A stretch of 64,000 nt of DNA from Pseudomonas fluorescens (lineage in GTDB: Bacteria; Pseudomonadota; Gammaproteobacteria; Pseudomonadales; Pseudomonadaceae). Shown here piece by piece: positions 18,607 to 27,623 of the stretch. The notes beneath the pieces are model-generated. The model was not told the DNA's origin, did not search any database, and worked only from the letters and a program-made list of their open reading frames with translations. A program made the translations under genes and the position numbers. Where the stretch lies: assembly GCF_902497775.2 (NCBI RefSeq), contig NZ_OZ024668.1, positions 2,317,826 to 2,381,825 of the forward strand, in the 5' to 3' direction. Each line of letters starts with the position of its first letter. Position 1 is the stretch's first letter.

Positions 18607-20450
18607 GGCCGGTTCCCCAGGCGCTCGGCCATCTGCGCGTTGGTCAGTGGCGTCGGGCTGACTTGCCACCAGCTGTCCAGGCCTTCGTCGTTGCTCGGCT
18701 GTACCTTGGGCAGGCCGAAGCGGTTCCACCACACCGTCGAGCTGCCTGGCGGGTAGTAGTTGGGGATCCAGTAGTAGTTCCAGCTCAGCACCCGGTCCAG
18801 AGCATGGGCGTAACGGAGCATTGCGGCTTTGGTCTCGGCCTTGACCAGGCCGTCGAGCAGGCGATCCACGGCCGGGTCGCGCAGCACCATGTAGTTGTTC
18901 GAACCGGGGTCGCTGGCCGCCGCCGAACCAAAATAATTGTACAGCTCAAGCCCTGGCGACGGCGACACCGGGTAGCCGGTGACGATCAGATCATAGTCGC
19001 GGGCCATCAACCGGTTGACGTACTGCGAGGCGTCGATGCGGCGGATTTCCAGGGTGATGCCGATCTGTGCCAGGTTGCGCTTCCATGGCAGCAGCAGGCG
19101 TTCGAAGCCGGCCTGGCCATTGAGGAAGGTGAAGGTCAGTGGCTCGCCCTGGGCGTTGACCAGTTGGTCGCCCTGGGGTTTCCAGCCTGCCGCCTCGAGC
19201 AGTGCCAGGGCTTGCAGTTGTTTGTCGCGGATCAGCCCCGAACCATCGGTGCGCGGTGCGTCAAACACCTGGCTGAAGACCTCGTCGGGCACCTGCCCGC
19301 GCAACGGTTCGAGCAGCTGCAGCTCCTGTGTATCGGGCAAGCTGCGCGCAGCCAGGTCACTGTTGGCAAAAAAGCTCTGCTGGCGAATGTACAGGTTGCG
19401 CATCATCTGCCGGTTGCTCCACTCGAAATCCCACAACAGGGCCAGCGCCTGGCGCACCCGACGGTCCTTGAACACCGGGCGCTGCAGGTTGAAGACAAAA
19501 CCCTGAGCGGTCTGCGGCGCGTCCTTGGCCAAGTGCGCGCGCTGCAGGCGGCCATCGTCGAGGGCGGGGCTGGCGTAGCCGAGGGTATAGGCGGTGGCGG
19601 AAAATTCGCGGTTGTAGTCGAAGCCGCCGCCGCGCAGCACCTGACGCGCCACCTCGGTGTCGCCGAAGTACTCGATGCGCAGCTGGTCGAAATTGTAGCG
19701 GCCGCGATTGACCGGCAGCTCTCGGCCCCACCAGTTTTTGTCGCGCTCGAAGGTGATGCTGCGGCCGTTGTCAATCCGCCCGACCTTGTACGGGCCACTG
19801 CCCAACGGTGCCTCGAAGCCTGCGCCATTGGCGAAGTCGCGGTCTTGCCACCAGTGCTCGGGCAGCACTGGCAAGGTTGCCAGGTCCAGGGGCAGGGTGC
19901 GGTTCTGGTTGCTTTTGAAGTGAAAGATGATCTGCCGAGGGTTCTCGACCCTGACCTCGCTGACATCGGCGAACTGGGTGCGGTATTTGAGATTGCCGGC
20001 GCGCATGAACAGCTCGAAGGTGTAGCGCACATCTTCGGCGCGGATCGGCTGGCCATCGGCGAAGCGCGCTCGCGGGTCAAGATAGAAGCGCAGCCACAAC
20101 CCTTCGGGATCGCGTTCAAGTTTCTGCGCGACCAGCCCATACACCGTATAGGGCTCATCCTGCGAGCGCACCGCCAGCGGCGAATACAGCCAGCCATCGA
20201 CCTCGGTAACACCGACACCCTTGTCGATATAGGGAATGATGTGGTCGAACTGGCCGATCTCGATGGCCGAGCGGCGCAACAGGCCGCCCTTGGGGGCGTT
20301 TGGGTTGCTGTAGGCGAAGTGCTGGAAGCCGGCAGCGTAGCGCGGCGCTTCGCCATAAACCGTCAGGGCGTGGCTGGCAGCTGACAGCGCCGGGTGCGGC
20401 CAGCCGATGCTCAGGAGAAATGCCAGCACGATGCCGTGACCGATACGCAA
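18603..20450 (-). CDS. yejA: Extracellular solute-binding protein YejA-like
   Basis: A TTG at 20450 is preferred as start because it places a normal signal peptide ([24 protein letters not shown]) at the N-terminus behind AGGCAGG. A GTG at 20582 would add 44 residues without features and overlap the promoter of the divergent gene. The mature protein is an SBP_bac_5 fold: [30 protein letters not shown] at the start, [10 protein letters not shown] in the middle and a late [21 protein letters not shown]. This is the peptide-binding part of the Yej importer in the periplasm. The total is 615 residues, usual for YejA. Confidence 0.88.
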   Translation of the reverse strand: MRIGHGIVLAFLLSIGWPHPALSAASHALTVYGEAPRYAAGFQHFAYSNPNAPKGGLLRRSAIEIGQFDHIIPYIDKGVGVTEVDGWLYSPLAVRSQDEPYTVYGLVAQKLERDPEGLWLRFYLDPRARFADGQPIRAEDVRYTFELFMRAGNLKYRTQFADVSEVRVENPRQIIFHFKSNQNRTLPLDLATLPVLPEHWWQDRDFANGAGFEAPLGSGPYKVGRIDNGRSITFERDKNWWGRELPVNRGRYNFDQLRIEYFGDTEVARQVLRGGGFDYNREFSATAYTLGYASPALDDGRLQRAHLAKDAPQTAQGFVFNLQRPVFKDRRVRQALALLWDFEWSNRQMMRNLYIRQQSFFANSDLAARSLPDTQELQLLEPLRGQVPDEVFSQVFDAPRTDGSGLIRDKQLQALALLEAAGWKPQGDQLVNAQGEPLTFTFLNGQAGFERLLLPWKRNLAQIGITLEIRRIDASQYVNRLMARDYDLIVTGYPVSPSPGLELYNYFGSAAASDPGSNNYMVLRDPAVDRLLDGLVKAETKAAMLRYAHALDRVLSWNYYWIPNYYPPGSSTVWWNRFGLPKVQPSNDEGLDSWWQVSPTPLTNAQMAERLGNRP

Positions 20451-20506
20451 ACGCCTGCCTGCCTGTGGGAGTCTGGAGGGTGTCTTGAGCTTAGCAGTTC
20501 GGCGCC

Positions 20507-20526
20507 ACCTGGTATTTTTGTCAGTA
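20507..20526 (+). promoter_or_regulatory. Putative LuxR-type box, copy 2
   Basis: ACCTGGTATTTTTGTCAGTA has CT-N12-AG and is 17/20 identical to copies 1 and 3. With copy 1 it also shares the preceding CGCC. It lies 61 bases before the ATG of the first unknown repeat protein, where a LuxR-type activator would sit next to a -35 region. Confidence 0.55.
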
Positions 20527-20587
20527 TCGCCCGTGCTGCGACTGCTATTAACTGGGTGTCCCTCTCCCTTGTAGAAGGACACCGGTC

Positions 20588-22480
20588 ATGACCCTTGCAG
20601 AACCCTTCGACCCCCTGCTATCCGGGCCAAACCAGCCACGCTGGCTAAGCCGCCCGCGCTTTCCCCTTGGTGAGCGTATACCGGTGATTGTCACTGACGA
20701 GTCGGGGCAGGAGGTTCCAGGCGACGCCGGGATCAACCTGGCGCAAAGCGAGTCATTGGCCGGGGTGGTGGTGGCCGTCGAGCCGTGGCTCGGTCAGCAG
20801 GCCGGGCAGCGGGTCGATCTGTACTGGGCCGGCGAGCAGGTTGCCTGCGACTGTGTAACGGTTGTCGGTAGCACGCTATTCCTGCAGGTGCCTGCTGAAC
20901 ATCTGCCCGGGCAAGGCGCAGCCAGTATCGCCGTGTTCTATCGGGTGCACTTGAGCGCCAATGATGTCGAGGACTCCGAGCCGGCCCGCATCCTGCTCAA
21001 ACTCAACCGTCCCGGCGGCAAGGACCGCGACGCCAGCCAGCCGGGGCATCAGGGGCTGCCTGTGGCCAGCTTGCCGCCAGCGCTGATCGAGCACGGGGTG
21101 GACGGTGCTGCGGCCGCGGCGGGCGTGCCCGTGACTATCGACGGCTACGAAAACCTGCGCGTGCGCGACCGGATCGAACTGCGCTGGGGCAATCAGCAGG
21201 TTTTGCATACTGTCACCCAGGCGCAGGCCGCCGACAAGCGTGTCGTGCTCACGGTCAATGAACAACAGATTCTCGATGCTGGCGACAGCGACAGCCTGCG
21301 CCTGGACTATCGGGTCAGTGACGAGGTGCGCAACGACTCCCAGGACGCTGACCTGCTGCCCTGGTCGGCGCCTAGCCAGGCTTTTGAAGTGTATGCCAGC
21401 AATTCCTCGCTACCGGCGGCCTATGTGCTGGTCAACGACCAGTATGTCGAGCAGATCGAATTGCTGGCCGTCGGCGCAGGCGATGCCTGGGTGGAAGTGG
21501 CGACCTACCCGGCGGATTTCGCCCCTGGGCAATGGCTGCGCATGCTTTGGCGCGGCACCACCGAAGACGGGCGCGTGGTGGATATCGAAGAGAGCCGTGA
21601 GTTGAGCCGGGTGCCGGGTACCGAACGGTTCAGGATTGCCAATGACAAGCTGCTCGAACTGGCTGGCGGCACTGCGCGTGTCAGCTACGAAGTGAGCGCA
21701 GTGCCGGATGACCCGAATGCCCGCGGCTCGCGGCGTCGGACCTTGTCGGTGCTTGGTGTGCCGCTGTGCGCATGGCACGCGCCGCGGGTACCCGCGGCGG
21801 TCAATGGCAATGTTGCCGCTGACGCCGGCGAGCTTGAGGTCGAAATTGACCTGCTCCGGGGATGCCCGTTGGGCCTGAGGTTGACGCTGGTGTGCAGTGC
21901 AATTTTGGCTAACCAGCAGCGGGTGGTGCTGATCCGCAGCCATCAGCTGAGCAGGCGCGAGTTGCGGCGCGGCACGCTGAGCTTTTCACTCCCGGCGGCG
22001 CTGCTAAAAATGCTGGCACACCAGCGGCTGCGCGTTTCTCTATTGATCGAAGGCAAAGAGGGCCCGACCATGGAACTGCAGGTTGAAGCTTTGCAAGACG
22101 CTTACGCCGCCGCGCAGGTCGAACAGTTGCGCGACGGCTTGCTGGACCCCGCCGAGCTGGGCGGTCAAGGCGCGACCCTGGTGATTGCGCCTGACTCGCG
22201 GTTCAGCGTGGGGGACCCGGTGATGTTTTTTTGGCGCAGCACAGAGCCTGGCGGCAGTGCGGCGGATACCAGTGCGATCAGCAGCCTGACCCGGCCCTTG
22301 AAGTTCGACGTGCCACGCGATGTGGTCCAAGCGGGCAGCGGCGGTACGGTGAGCCTCATTTACCAGGTTACCCCGGCAAACGGTGAGCTCGGTGTCTCCG
22401 AGCCGCTGGCGTTTTCAGTCGGACCACGTGCAGCGACCCGCAAGCAATCGGTATCCCGTGGTGATGAGGTGCAACCATGA
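20588..22480 (+). CDS. Large Ig-like repeat protein of unknown function, paralogue 1
   Basis: The 630-residue protein has no signal peptide or membrane segment. The first 140 residues include the shared signature PLGERIPVIVTDESGQEVPGDAGINLAQ; the same pattern (PxGxxxxVxVxDxxGxxVxGxAGxNLA) opens both paralogues. The rest is a chain of beta-rich modules of about 90-120 residues with recurring elements: Y-x-x-[ML]-R-V-R-D-R-I-E-L-x-W-G, VDPGELGGQGATLVI-type linkers with PxSRFSVGDPVMFFWRSTE, and V-S-L-I-Y-Q-V ends. It lacks the C-terminal EGxxLPT module of the paralogues. The stop overlaps the next ATG (ATGA), so the two are one operon. I do not recognise the family. Confidence 0.75.
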   Translation: MTLAEPFDPLLSGPNQPRWLSRPRFPLGERIPVIVTDESGQEVPGDAGINLAQSESLAGVVVAVEPWLGQQAGQRVDLYWAGEQVACDCVTVVGSTLFLQVPAEHLPGQGAASIAVFYRVHLSANDVEDSEPARILLKLNRPGGKDRDASQPGHQGLPVASLPPALIEHGVDGAAAAAGVPVTIDGYENLRVRDRIELRWGNQQVLHTVTQAQAADKRVVLTVNEQQILDAGDSDSLRLDYRVSDEVRNDSQDADLLPWSAPSQAFEVYASNSSLPAAYVLVNDQYVEQIELLAVGAGDAWVEVATYPADFAPGQWLRMLWRGTTEDGRVVDIEESRELSRVPGTERFRIANDKLLELAGGTARVSYEVSAVPDDPNARGSRRRTLSVLGVPLCAWHAPRVPAAVNGNVAADAGELEVEIDLLRGCPLGLRLTLVCSAILANQQRVVLIRSHQLSRRELRRGTLSFSLPAALLKMLAHQRLRVSLLIEGKEGPTMELQVEALQDAYAAAQVEQLRDGLLDPAELGGQGATLVIAPDSRFSVGDPVMFFWRSTEPGGSAADTSAISSLTRPLKFDVPRDVVQAGSGGTVSLIYQVTPANGELGVSEPLAFSVGPRAATRKQSVSRGDEVQP

Positions 22481-25400
22481 CCCGCGCCGAAGCCCCGTTT
22501 GCCCTGCGCGCACAACGTCAGAGCCTGTCGCCGCGCAACCTGGCGCGCCTGCGGATTCCGCTGGGTGACCTGATCGACGTGCTGGTCGAGGATGACAACG
22601 GCGAGTGGGTACCTGGCGATGCCGGGGTCAACCTGGCCCTGAGCGACGACCCTCGCGGCCTGGTCGTGGGGATCGCGCTGTGGGCCGGTGCGCAAGCCTT
22701 CGAAGAGATCGATGTGGACTGGGGCGGTAGCCTGGCGGTAAGCCATTTCCTCTCGCCCGCCGAGCTCGATGCGCCGGAAGGCATCCTGTACCTGCGGGTG
22801 CCGCTGCGGCGCCTGCAGGACGGTCAGGCCGAGGTGTCGTATACGGTCTGGCACCTGGACGGCAACTCGTCCGAGTCCGCGGCCATTCGCGTGCTGGTCA
22901 AACGCACCCGTCCGGGCGGCCGTGACAATGACGCTGAAGAGCCAGGGCACCAGGGCCTGGTGCCGGCGGGGTTGGCGGATGAGCTGATCGACAACGGCAT
23001 TGGGCCAATCGAAGCCGCCGCCGGCGTCGAGGTATCGATTGCCGCCTACGAGCACATGCGCGTGCGCGACCGCATCGAATTGGACTGGGGCGGGGAGCCC
23101 CTGGTGCATGTGCTTGCAGCGCAGGAAGTGGGCCGGGACCTGACCTTGAAGGTCGACGAAGCGTTGATCCTCGCTGCTGGCGATGGCGAGATCAAGATGG
23201 CCTGGAAAGTCACCGACGAGGTACTCAACCGTTCGCGCGATGCCGATGAGCGGCCATGGTCAGCCTCGACCACGGTCGAGGTCTATGCCAGTGATGCGCA
23301 GCTGTACCCACCGTACGTGAAGATCCGTGACGAGTACGTGGACGAAGTCATTGACCTCAACGAGCTCGACCTGGACGACGTCACCGTTGAGGTGTTCACC
23401 GATCCGCATCATTTCGCCGAAGGCAACTGGGTCGAGCTGTTCTGGAACGGTTTCACCGTCGAGGGTGAACGGGTTCAGCACCGCCAGCAGCGCCAGGTCG
23501 AGCGGGTGCCCGGCGCGGTCACCTTTATGGTGCCCAATGGCCAGGCGCAAGTGCTCGGCGGTGGAGGCCGGGTAGTGCTCTATTACCAGGTCAAGGCCGG
23601 CGAAACCACGCCGCCGCTGCACAGCTCGCAACGCACCACCCGGCGCATTGAAGGCGAAGGCGCCGGCGTCGGCTTGCGCGCGCCGACAGTGCTTGAAGCA
23701 CAAGGCGGGCATCTCGACCCGACGCTTGCCGAGGCGACGATCCGGGTCGCGGCCTACCCGGGTATCAACATTGGCGATGTGCTGACCGTGGTCTTCAGTG
23801 GCACCCGCGCCGATGGCGGCGAGGTGTACTTCGATAACACGCGCAACGTCACCAGCGGGCAGATCGAGCGGGGCGAGATTTTGCGCGGTCTACCTGGCGA
23901 GTACATCGCCGCCCTCGATGGCCGGCGTGCCGAGGTCTACTACCTGGTCAATGGGCGGCGGTCCGAGACCCTCGGGTTGGTCATCGGCGAGCTGCAGGCC
24001 ACCCTGCAGGCGCCGACAGTACAGGAGGTGGCAGAAGGTGTACTGGACCCGGCGGCCGTCGGCCCCCAGGGGGCGAGCCTGAAGATTCCTCTGTACGAAG
24101 GCATCGCGCTCGGCGACCGGGTGACTTATCTGTGGCGCGGCAGTGAGGCCGATGGCAGCACCAGCGATCAGAGCGAGATCACCAGCCTGAGCGAGCCGTT
24201 GGTGTTCGATGTGCCGAAAGTGTTCGTTGAGGCCAACCTCAATGGCAGTGTCGAGGTGAGCTACAGCGTTGAGCGTGACGGGCATCCGGGGCAGGTGTCG
24301 CGGGTGTTTTCCTTCCGGGTCGGGGTACTGGCACTAGAGCTGGGCGCGCCCAAGGTGCTTGAGGCCCCCGACGCTACCCTGGATCCGCTCGATGCCGTAG
24401 AGGGCGCGACTGTCGAGGTCAGCTATGCCGGCATGGCCGAAAGCGACCAGATCATATTGCACTGGCGCGGCACGGCGATTGCTGGTTCGGTTGAGTTGGG
24501 ACCATTTGCGGGTGACGCCAGTGGTACGTTGCTGATTGATATCGAGGCGGCGTTGGTGGGGGCGAACATCGGGCCGGCGGATACCACGGTGCAGGTCAGT
24601 TACAGCGTAGAACGTAGCGGACAGGAGCTGGCAGAGTCGCCCGTATTGTCGTTGATCATTCGGACTTTGACAGGGCTTTCGAGCCCCACGTTGCCACAGG
24701 CTGGAAATGGGGTGCTTAATCTTCCGCTGATTTCAGGAAACCCTAATTTTCGAGCGGAGTCTTGGGATTTTATAAAAGAAGGCCAACGCGTATGGTTAAC
24801 AGTTCATGGTACTAAAACGAACAATACATCCGAGAGTTTTAGACTTTGGACCGCGCATGTGCTGACCGAAACTCAAGCGTTGACACGGTCTATACCGCGA
24901 GATGTCCTGCAGCAACTGAAGCATGGCAGTAAATTTACAGTGGAATTGAAAGTTTCATTTGACAGAGATACTGATGAGCGTCGTGCAGTGATGTTTCCAA
25001 TGCTTGAACTGGAACTCAGAAATGCCTTCACAGTTGACAGCTCTGTTGCCCGGATTCAGGCACCAGCGGACTTCTACTTTCTTAGCGGTGAAGTTCCTGT
25101 GAATGTACCGCCGCAGGCTCAACTCATCAGACGCGCCACAGGGGGAATGCCAGCCTACTCTTACTCCAGTTCAACTCCCTCGATTGCATATGTCCCCTTC
25201 GTCAGTGATGGTGTGGTCTATATGAGAGACAGAGGTGAATCATCTATTACCATTCGTGATAGAACTGGAGCGCAGTTGAGTTACGTCGTAACGTGTTCGG
25301 GAGGCGTGAGGATTACAACCCACGGAGCTAACATGAGTTGGAGTCGTGCAATAGAAATAGCGGCTGAAGAAGGCTGGCGCCTGCCAACACGTGCGGAGTA

Positions 25401-25575
25401 TTCCCGATTGTGGGAGCGTTGTGGACGGAGCGGGCTTGTAGGTACGTTTTGGCAGTCCAGTTGCTGGACGAGTGAAGCAGTTAACTCGACCCAAGCGTGG
25501 ATCTTTGACAATAGAACAGGTCAGAGTTCGGTATCCTCCAAGCAGACTGCTAATGTCGCTGCATATGTAAGGTAA
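22477..25575 (+). CDS. Large Ig-like repeat protein with low-GC C-terminal module, paralogue 2
   Basis: The 1032-residue protein starts four bases before the stop of paralogue 1 with a GAGGT site. It has the shared N-terminal signature (PLGDLIDVLVEDDNGEWVPGDAGVNLAL), then about seven beta-sandwich modules with recurring VLEAxxxxLDP-type linkers and V-x-V-S-Y-S-V-E-R-x-G strands. From about residue 730 the DNA turns AT-rich and the last 90 residues form a distinct domain with two cysteines, SWSRAIEIAAEEGWRLPTRAEYSRLW and CWTSEA, resembling the lectin-like or DUF1566-like tips of bacterial adhesins. There is no signal peptide or sorting signal. The function and export route are unknown. Confidence 0.75.
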   Translation: MTRAEAPFALRAQRQSLSPRNLARLRIPLGDLIDVLVEDDNGEWVPGDAGVNLALSDDPRGLVVGIALWAGAQAFEEIDVDWGGSLAVSHFLSPAELDAPEGILYLRVPLRRLQDGQAEVSYTVWHLDGNSSESAAIRVLVKRTRPGGRDNDAEEPGHQGLVPAGLADELIDNGIGPIEAAAGVEVSIAAYEHMRVRDRIELDWGGEPLVHVLAAQEVGRDLTLKVDEALILAAGDGEIKMAWKVTDEVLNRSRDADERPWSASTTVEVYASDAQLYPPYVKIRDEYVDEVIDLNELDLDDVTVEVFTDPHHFAEGNWVELFWNGFTVEGERVQHRQQRQVERVPGAVTFMVPNGQAQVLGGGGRVVLYYQVKAGETTPPLHSSQRTTRRIEGEGAGVGLRAPTVLEAQGGHLDPTLAEATIRVAAYPGINIGDVLTVVFSGTRADGGEVYFDNTRNVTSGQIERGEILRGLPGEYIAALDGRRAEVYYLVNGRRSETLGLVIGELQATLQAPTVQEVAEGVLDPAAVGPQGASLKIPLYEGIALGDRVTYLWRGSEADGSTSDQSEITSLSEPLVFDVPKVFVEANLNGSVEVSYSVERDGHPGQVSRVFSFRVGVLALELGAPKVLEAPDATLDPLDAVEGATVEVSYAGMAESDQIILHWRGTAIAGSVELGPFAGDASGTLLIDIEAALVGANIGPADTTVQVSYSVERSGQELAESPVLSLIIRTLTGLSSPTLPQAGNGVLNLPLISGNPNFRAESWDFIKEGQRVWLTVHGTKTNNTSESFRLWTAHVLTETQALTRSIPRDVLQQLKHGSKFTVELKVSFDRDTDERRAVMFPMLELELRNAFTVDSSVARIQAPADFYFLSGEVPVNVPPQAQLIRRATGGMPAYSYSSSTPSIAYVPFVSDGVVYMRDRGESSITIRDRTGAQLSYVVTCSGGVRITTHGANMSWSRAIEIAAEEGWRLPTRAEYSRLWERCGRSGLVGTFWQSSCWTSEAVNSTQAWIFDNRTGQSSVSSKQTANVAAYVR

Positions 25576-25582
25576 CTGGAAG

Positions 25583-25606
25583 GCCGGCCCATTTCGGACC
25601 GGCTTT
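25583..25606 (+). terminator. Terminator-like hairpin after paralogue 2
   Basis: GCCGGCCC pairs with GGACCGGC (one mismatch) around a 5-base loop and is followed by TTT, eight bases after the stop. It lies in the 42-base gap before the convergent isomerase gene and may serve both directions. Confidence 0.6.
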
Positions 25607-25617
25607 CGCCAGTTGGC

Positions 25618-25899
25618 TCAGTCCTGACGGCTGGTCACTTCCAGCAGGTGATAACCGAACTGGGTCTTCACCGGGCCTTGCACGGTGTTGACCGGTGCGC
25701 TGAACACCACGGTGTCGAACTCCTTGACCATCTGGCCCGGGCCGAACGAGCCCAGGTCGCCGCCCTGGCGGCTCGATGGGCAGGTGGAGTTGGCTTTGGC
25801 GATTTCGGCGAAATCGGCACCGGCTTCGATCTGGGCTTTGAGTTCGTTGCACTTGTCTTCGGTGGCAACCAGGATGTGACGGGCAGTGGCTTTGGCCAT
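25618..25899 (-). CDS. ppiC: Parvulin-type peptidyl-prolyl isomerase PpiC
   Basis: The ATG at 25899 gives a 93-residue single-domain rotamase: MAKATARHILVATEDKCNELK at the start, CPSSRQGGDLGSFGPGQMVKEFD in the centre and VKTQFGYHLLEVTSR at the end. This is the E. coli parvulin (PpiC) pattern and length, with no signal peptide. It catalyses cis-trans isomerisation of prolyl bonds in the cytosol. It is single-cistron, bounded by a hairpin on one side and a REP pair upstream. Confidence 0.92.
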   Translation of the reverse strand: MAKATARHILVATEDKCNELKAQIEAGADFAEIAKANSTCPSSRQGGDLGSFGPGQMVKEFDTVVFSAPVNTVQGPVKTQFGYHLLEVTSRQD

Positions 25900-25957
25900 G
25901 GGAGTGGCTCCTTGGGGTAAAACCCCAAGCCTAACGCAAATGAAGGTCGGCTGATAG

Positions 25958-26012
25958 TTATCGCGGGGCAAGTGGGAGCGGCGGTGCGACGCCTCGACTT
26001 GCCCCGCGATAA
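25958..26012. repeat. REP-type inverted repeat
   Basis: Perfect 16-bp arms (TTATCGCGGGGCAAGT and its complement) are separated by 23 bases. It sits just after the DAHP synthase stop and before ppiC and can form a strong hairpin at the mRNA 3' end. Confidence 0.8.
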
Positions 26013-26015
26013 GGC

Positions 26016-27077
26016 TTACAACCGCTCAGCCGCCTCACGCAGCAAGCGTTCGGTCGAATCCCAGCCCAGGCAGCCATCGGTAATCGACACACCGTATTTG
26101 AGCGGCTGCGTGCCCAGCGCCTGGCAGCCGTCGAACAGGTGGCTCTCGAGCATCATGCCGACCAGCGAAGTGTCGCCCTGCAGGCGTTGCTCCAGCACCT
26201 CGTTGAACACCGCCGGCTGGCGCAGCGGGTCCTTGCCGCTGTTGGCATGGCTGCAATCGACCATGATCCGCGGTGCAACGCCGGCCTTGGCCAGGCCCTG
26301 GCGGGCCAGGGCAATGCTCTGAGGGTCGTAGTTCGGGCCCTTGTTGCCGCCACGCAGCACCAGGTGGGTGTCGGCATTGCCCAGGGTTTCGACAATCGCC
26401 GGGTAGCCTTGCACGTCCATGCCGAAATGCCGATGGCTGTGGGCGGCGCTGCGGATCGCGTCGCAGGCGATGCCGACGCCGCCGTCGGTGCCGTTCTTGA
26501 AGCCGACCGGCAGGCCCAGGCCACTGACCATCTCGCGGTGAATCTGCGATTCGGTGGTGCGCGCACCAATCGCCGCCCAGCTCAGCAGGTCATCGAAGTA
26601 ACCGGCAGCCATCGGTTGCAACAGCTCAGTGGCGACCGGCAAGCCGCGTTCGAGCATGGCCAGCATCAACCCGCGCGACAAGGCGATACCGCCATGCATG
26701 TCGTCGCTGCCATCCAGGTGCGGATCGTAGGCCAGGCCTTTCCAGCCGACGGTGGTGCGCGGCTTTTCGACGTAGGCGCGCATCACCAGGAGCATCTGGT
26801 CGCTGACGTCGATGGCCAGGCGCGCCAGACGCTGGGCGTATTCGCGGGCCGAGCGGGGATCGTGCAGCGAGCAGGGACCGACGATCACCAGCAGGCGTTG
26901 GTCTTCGCCATCAAGAATGGCGCGTACGGCCTGGCGGTGGGCTGCGACCTGGGCAGTGAGGGCAGGAGTGAGCGGCATTTGCTGCTTGAGCAACAGCGGG
27001 CTCGGCAGGCGTTGGCTGACGGCACTATTGGCAGCAGTGGGTTCGGACAGTGGCAGAGCGAGGTTGGACGATTGCAT
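26016..27077 (-). CDS. 3-deoxy-7-phosphoheptulonate (DAHP) synthase, class I
   Basis: The start is the ATG at 27077 (CAGGGA upstream); the longer frame to 27185 overlaps a leader peptide and is rejected. The 353-residue product has all class I AroFGH motifs: LLVIVGPCSLHDPRSAREYA, RAYVEKPRTTVGWKGL, GARTTESQIHREM, VGFKNGTDGG and VDCSHANSGKD. It joins erythrose-4-phosphate and phosphoenolpyruvate at the entry to the shikimate pathway. Upstream are two aromatic-rich short reading frames and a strong terminator, pointing to attenuation by Tyr/Phe/Trp supply. Which of the AroF, AroG or AroH isozymes it is cannot be fixed from sequence alone. Confidence 0.93.
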   Translation of the reverse strand: MQSSNLALPLSEPTAANSAVSQRLPSPLLLKQQMPLTPALTAQVAAHRQAVRAILDGEDQRLLVIVGPCSLHDPRSAREYAQRLARLAIDVSDQMLLVMRAYVEKPRTTVGWKGLAYDPHLDGSDDMHGGIALSRGLMLAMLERGLPVATELLQPMAAGYFDDLLSWAAIGARTTESQIHREMVSGLGLPVGFKNGTDGGVGIACDAIRSAAHSHRHFGMDVQGYPAIVETLGNADTHLVLRGGNKGPNYDPQSIALARQGLAKAGVAPRIMVDCSHANSGKDPLRQPAVFNEVLEQRLQGDTSLVGMMLESHLFDGCQALGTQPLKYGVSITDGCLGWDSTERLLREAAERL

Positions 27078-27126
27078 GTTCGGGGTTCCCTGGGCGGATG
27101 GCGGGGTCTGGCCCGCGCTGTCGGCC

Positions 27127-27276
27127 CTATCGAGGTGTTCGACAGTTGGCCGGATTGGCGTCATGTGTTTGTGTGCCACCAACAAGTGACCGATCGGAGG
27201 CGGCAGGCTGGCCCGAACGGGATTGGCTAAATCGCCAGAAGCTGAAGCTTTGGTAACGGTAGGTGGCGTAGTTCAT
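27127..27276 (-). CDS. Short aromatic-rich reading frame (second leader peptide)
   Basis: This 49-codon frame begins ATG at 27276 after GAGGAACAG and encodes MNYATYRYQSFSFWRFSQ, holding three Tyr, three Phe and one Trp in its first 16 residues. The rest is unremarkable, and it stops 49 bases before the DAHP synthase ATG. It lies downstream of the attenuator terminator, so it may be a second translational sensor or a coupling frame. Translation is inferred from the ribosome site and composition only. Confidence 0.55.
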   Translation of the reverse strand: MNYATYRYQSFSFWRFSQSRSGQPAASDRSLVGGTQTHDANPANCRTPR

Positions 27277-27325
27277 GTTCTGTTCCTCAATGTCATTCGC
27301 GAATTACCGGGGGCCTGAAACGCAA

Positions 27326-27355
27326 AACCCCCGGTCGGGGGGCCGACCGGGGGTT
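27326..27355 (-). terminator. Attenuator terminator
   Basis: Perfect 13-bp arms (AACCCCCGGTCGG and its complement) enclose a four-base loop and are followed on the minus strand by TTTTGCGTTT. It lies 50 bases after the first leader peptide and upstream of the DAHP synthase gene, where an attenuator is expected. Earlier GGCGCCG...CGGCGCC arms around 27391-27416 could form the pause hairpin. Confidence 0.85.
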
Positions 27356-27405
27356 GAGTATTCTCGTGTTCGGCGGCCCCTTGAGTGTGGGCGCCGGTGT
27401 GGGTA

Positions 27406-27537
27406 TCAGCGGCGCCTGTGGCTAAACCAATACCCAAAATAAAAGCTCGCCGGGGAAGCCGTCGCGCACTCGACCGCCGCCACAGGGCGCGATAGGCGAC
27501 CGGTGTTGCGAGCGTGAGTGAGGGTGGTGTGCGACAT
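27406..27537 (-). CDS. Leader peptide for DAHP synthase attenuation
   Basis: A 43-codon frame begins at the ATG at 27537 (CTGGAGAG site upstream) and ends SFYFGYWFSHRRR. Six of seven residues in FYFGYWF are aromatic, followed by HRRR before the stop. The end of the frame overlaps one arm of a possible pause hairpin, and the strong terminator at 27326-27355 follows. Ribosome stalling at the aromatic run when charged tRNA is scarce would prevent the terminator from forming. This is the classical trp/phe-type arrangement. Confidence 0.75.
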   Translation of the reverse strand: MSHTTLTHARNTGRLSRPVAAVECATASPASFYFGYWFSHRRR

Positions 27538-27623
27538 GTGACTCTCCAGTTGATGCACCCGAGCTTACTTCAGGCCTTGCCAAGGTTTCAATGGCTAATT
27601 TGCATGATTGTGATGGATCGTGA

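Noticed and set aside
18663..20384. Long plus-strand frame opposite yejA
   Set aside because: The minus strand encodes a complete YejA-type protein with signal peptide and motifs. High GC makes long antisense frames common.
27078..27185. Upstream extension of DAHP synthase to an ATG-type start at 27185
   Set aside because: It overlaps the second aromatic-rich leader frame, adds residues without family support and has no ribosome site.
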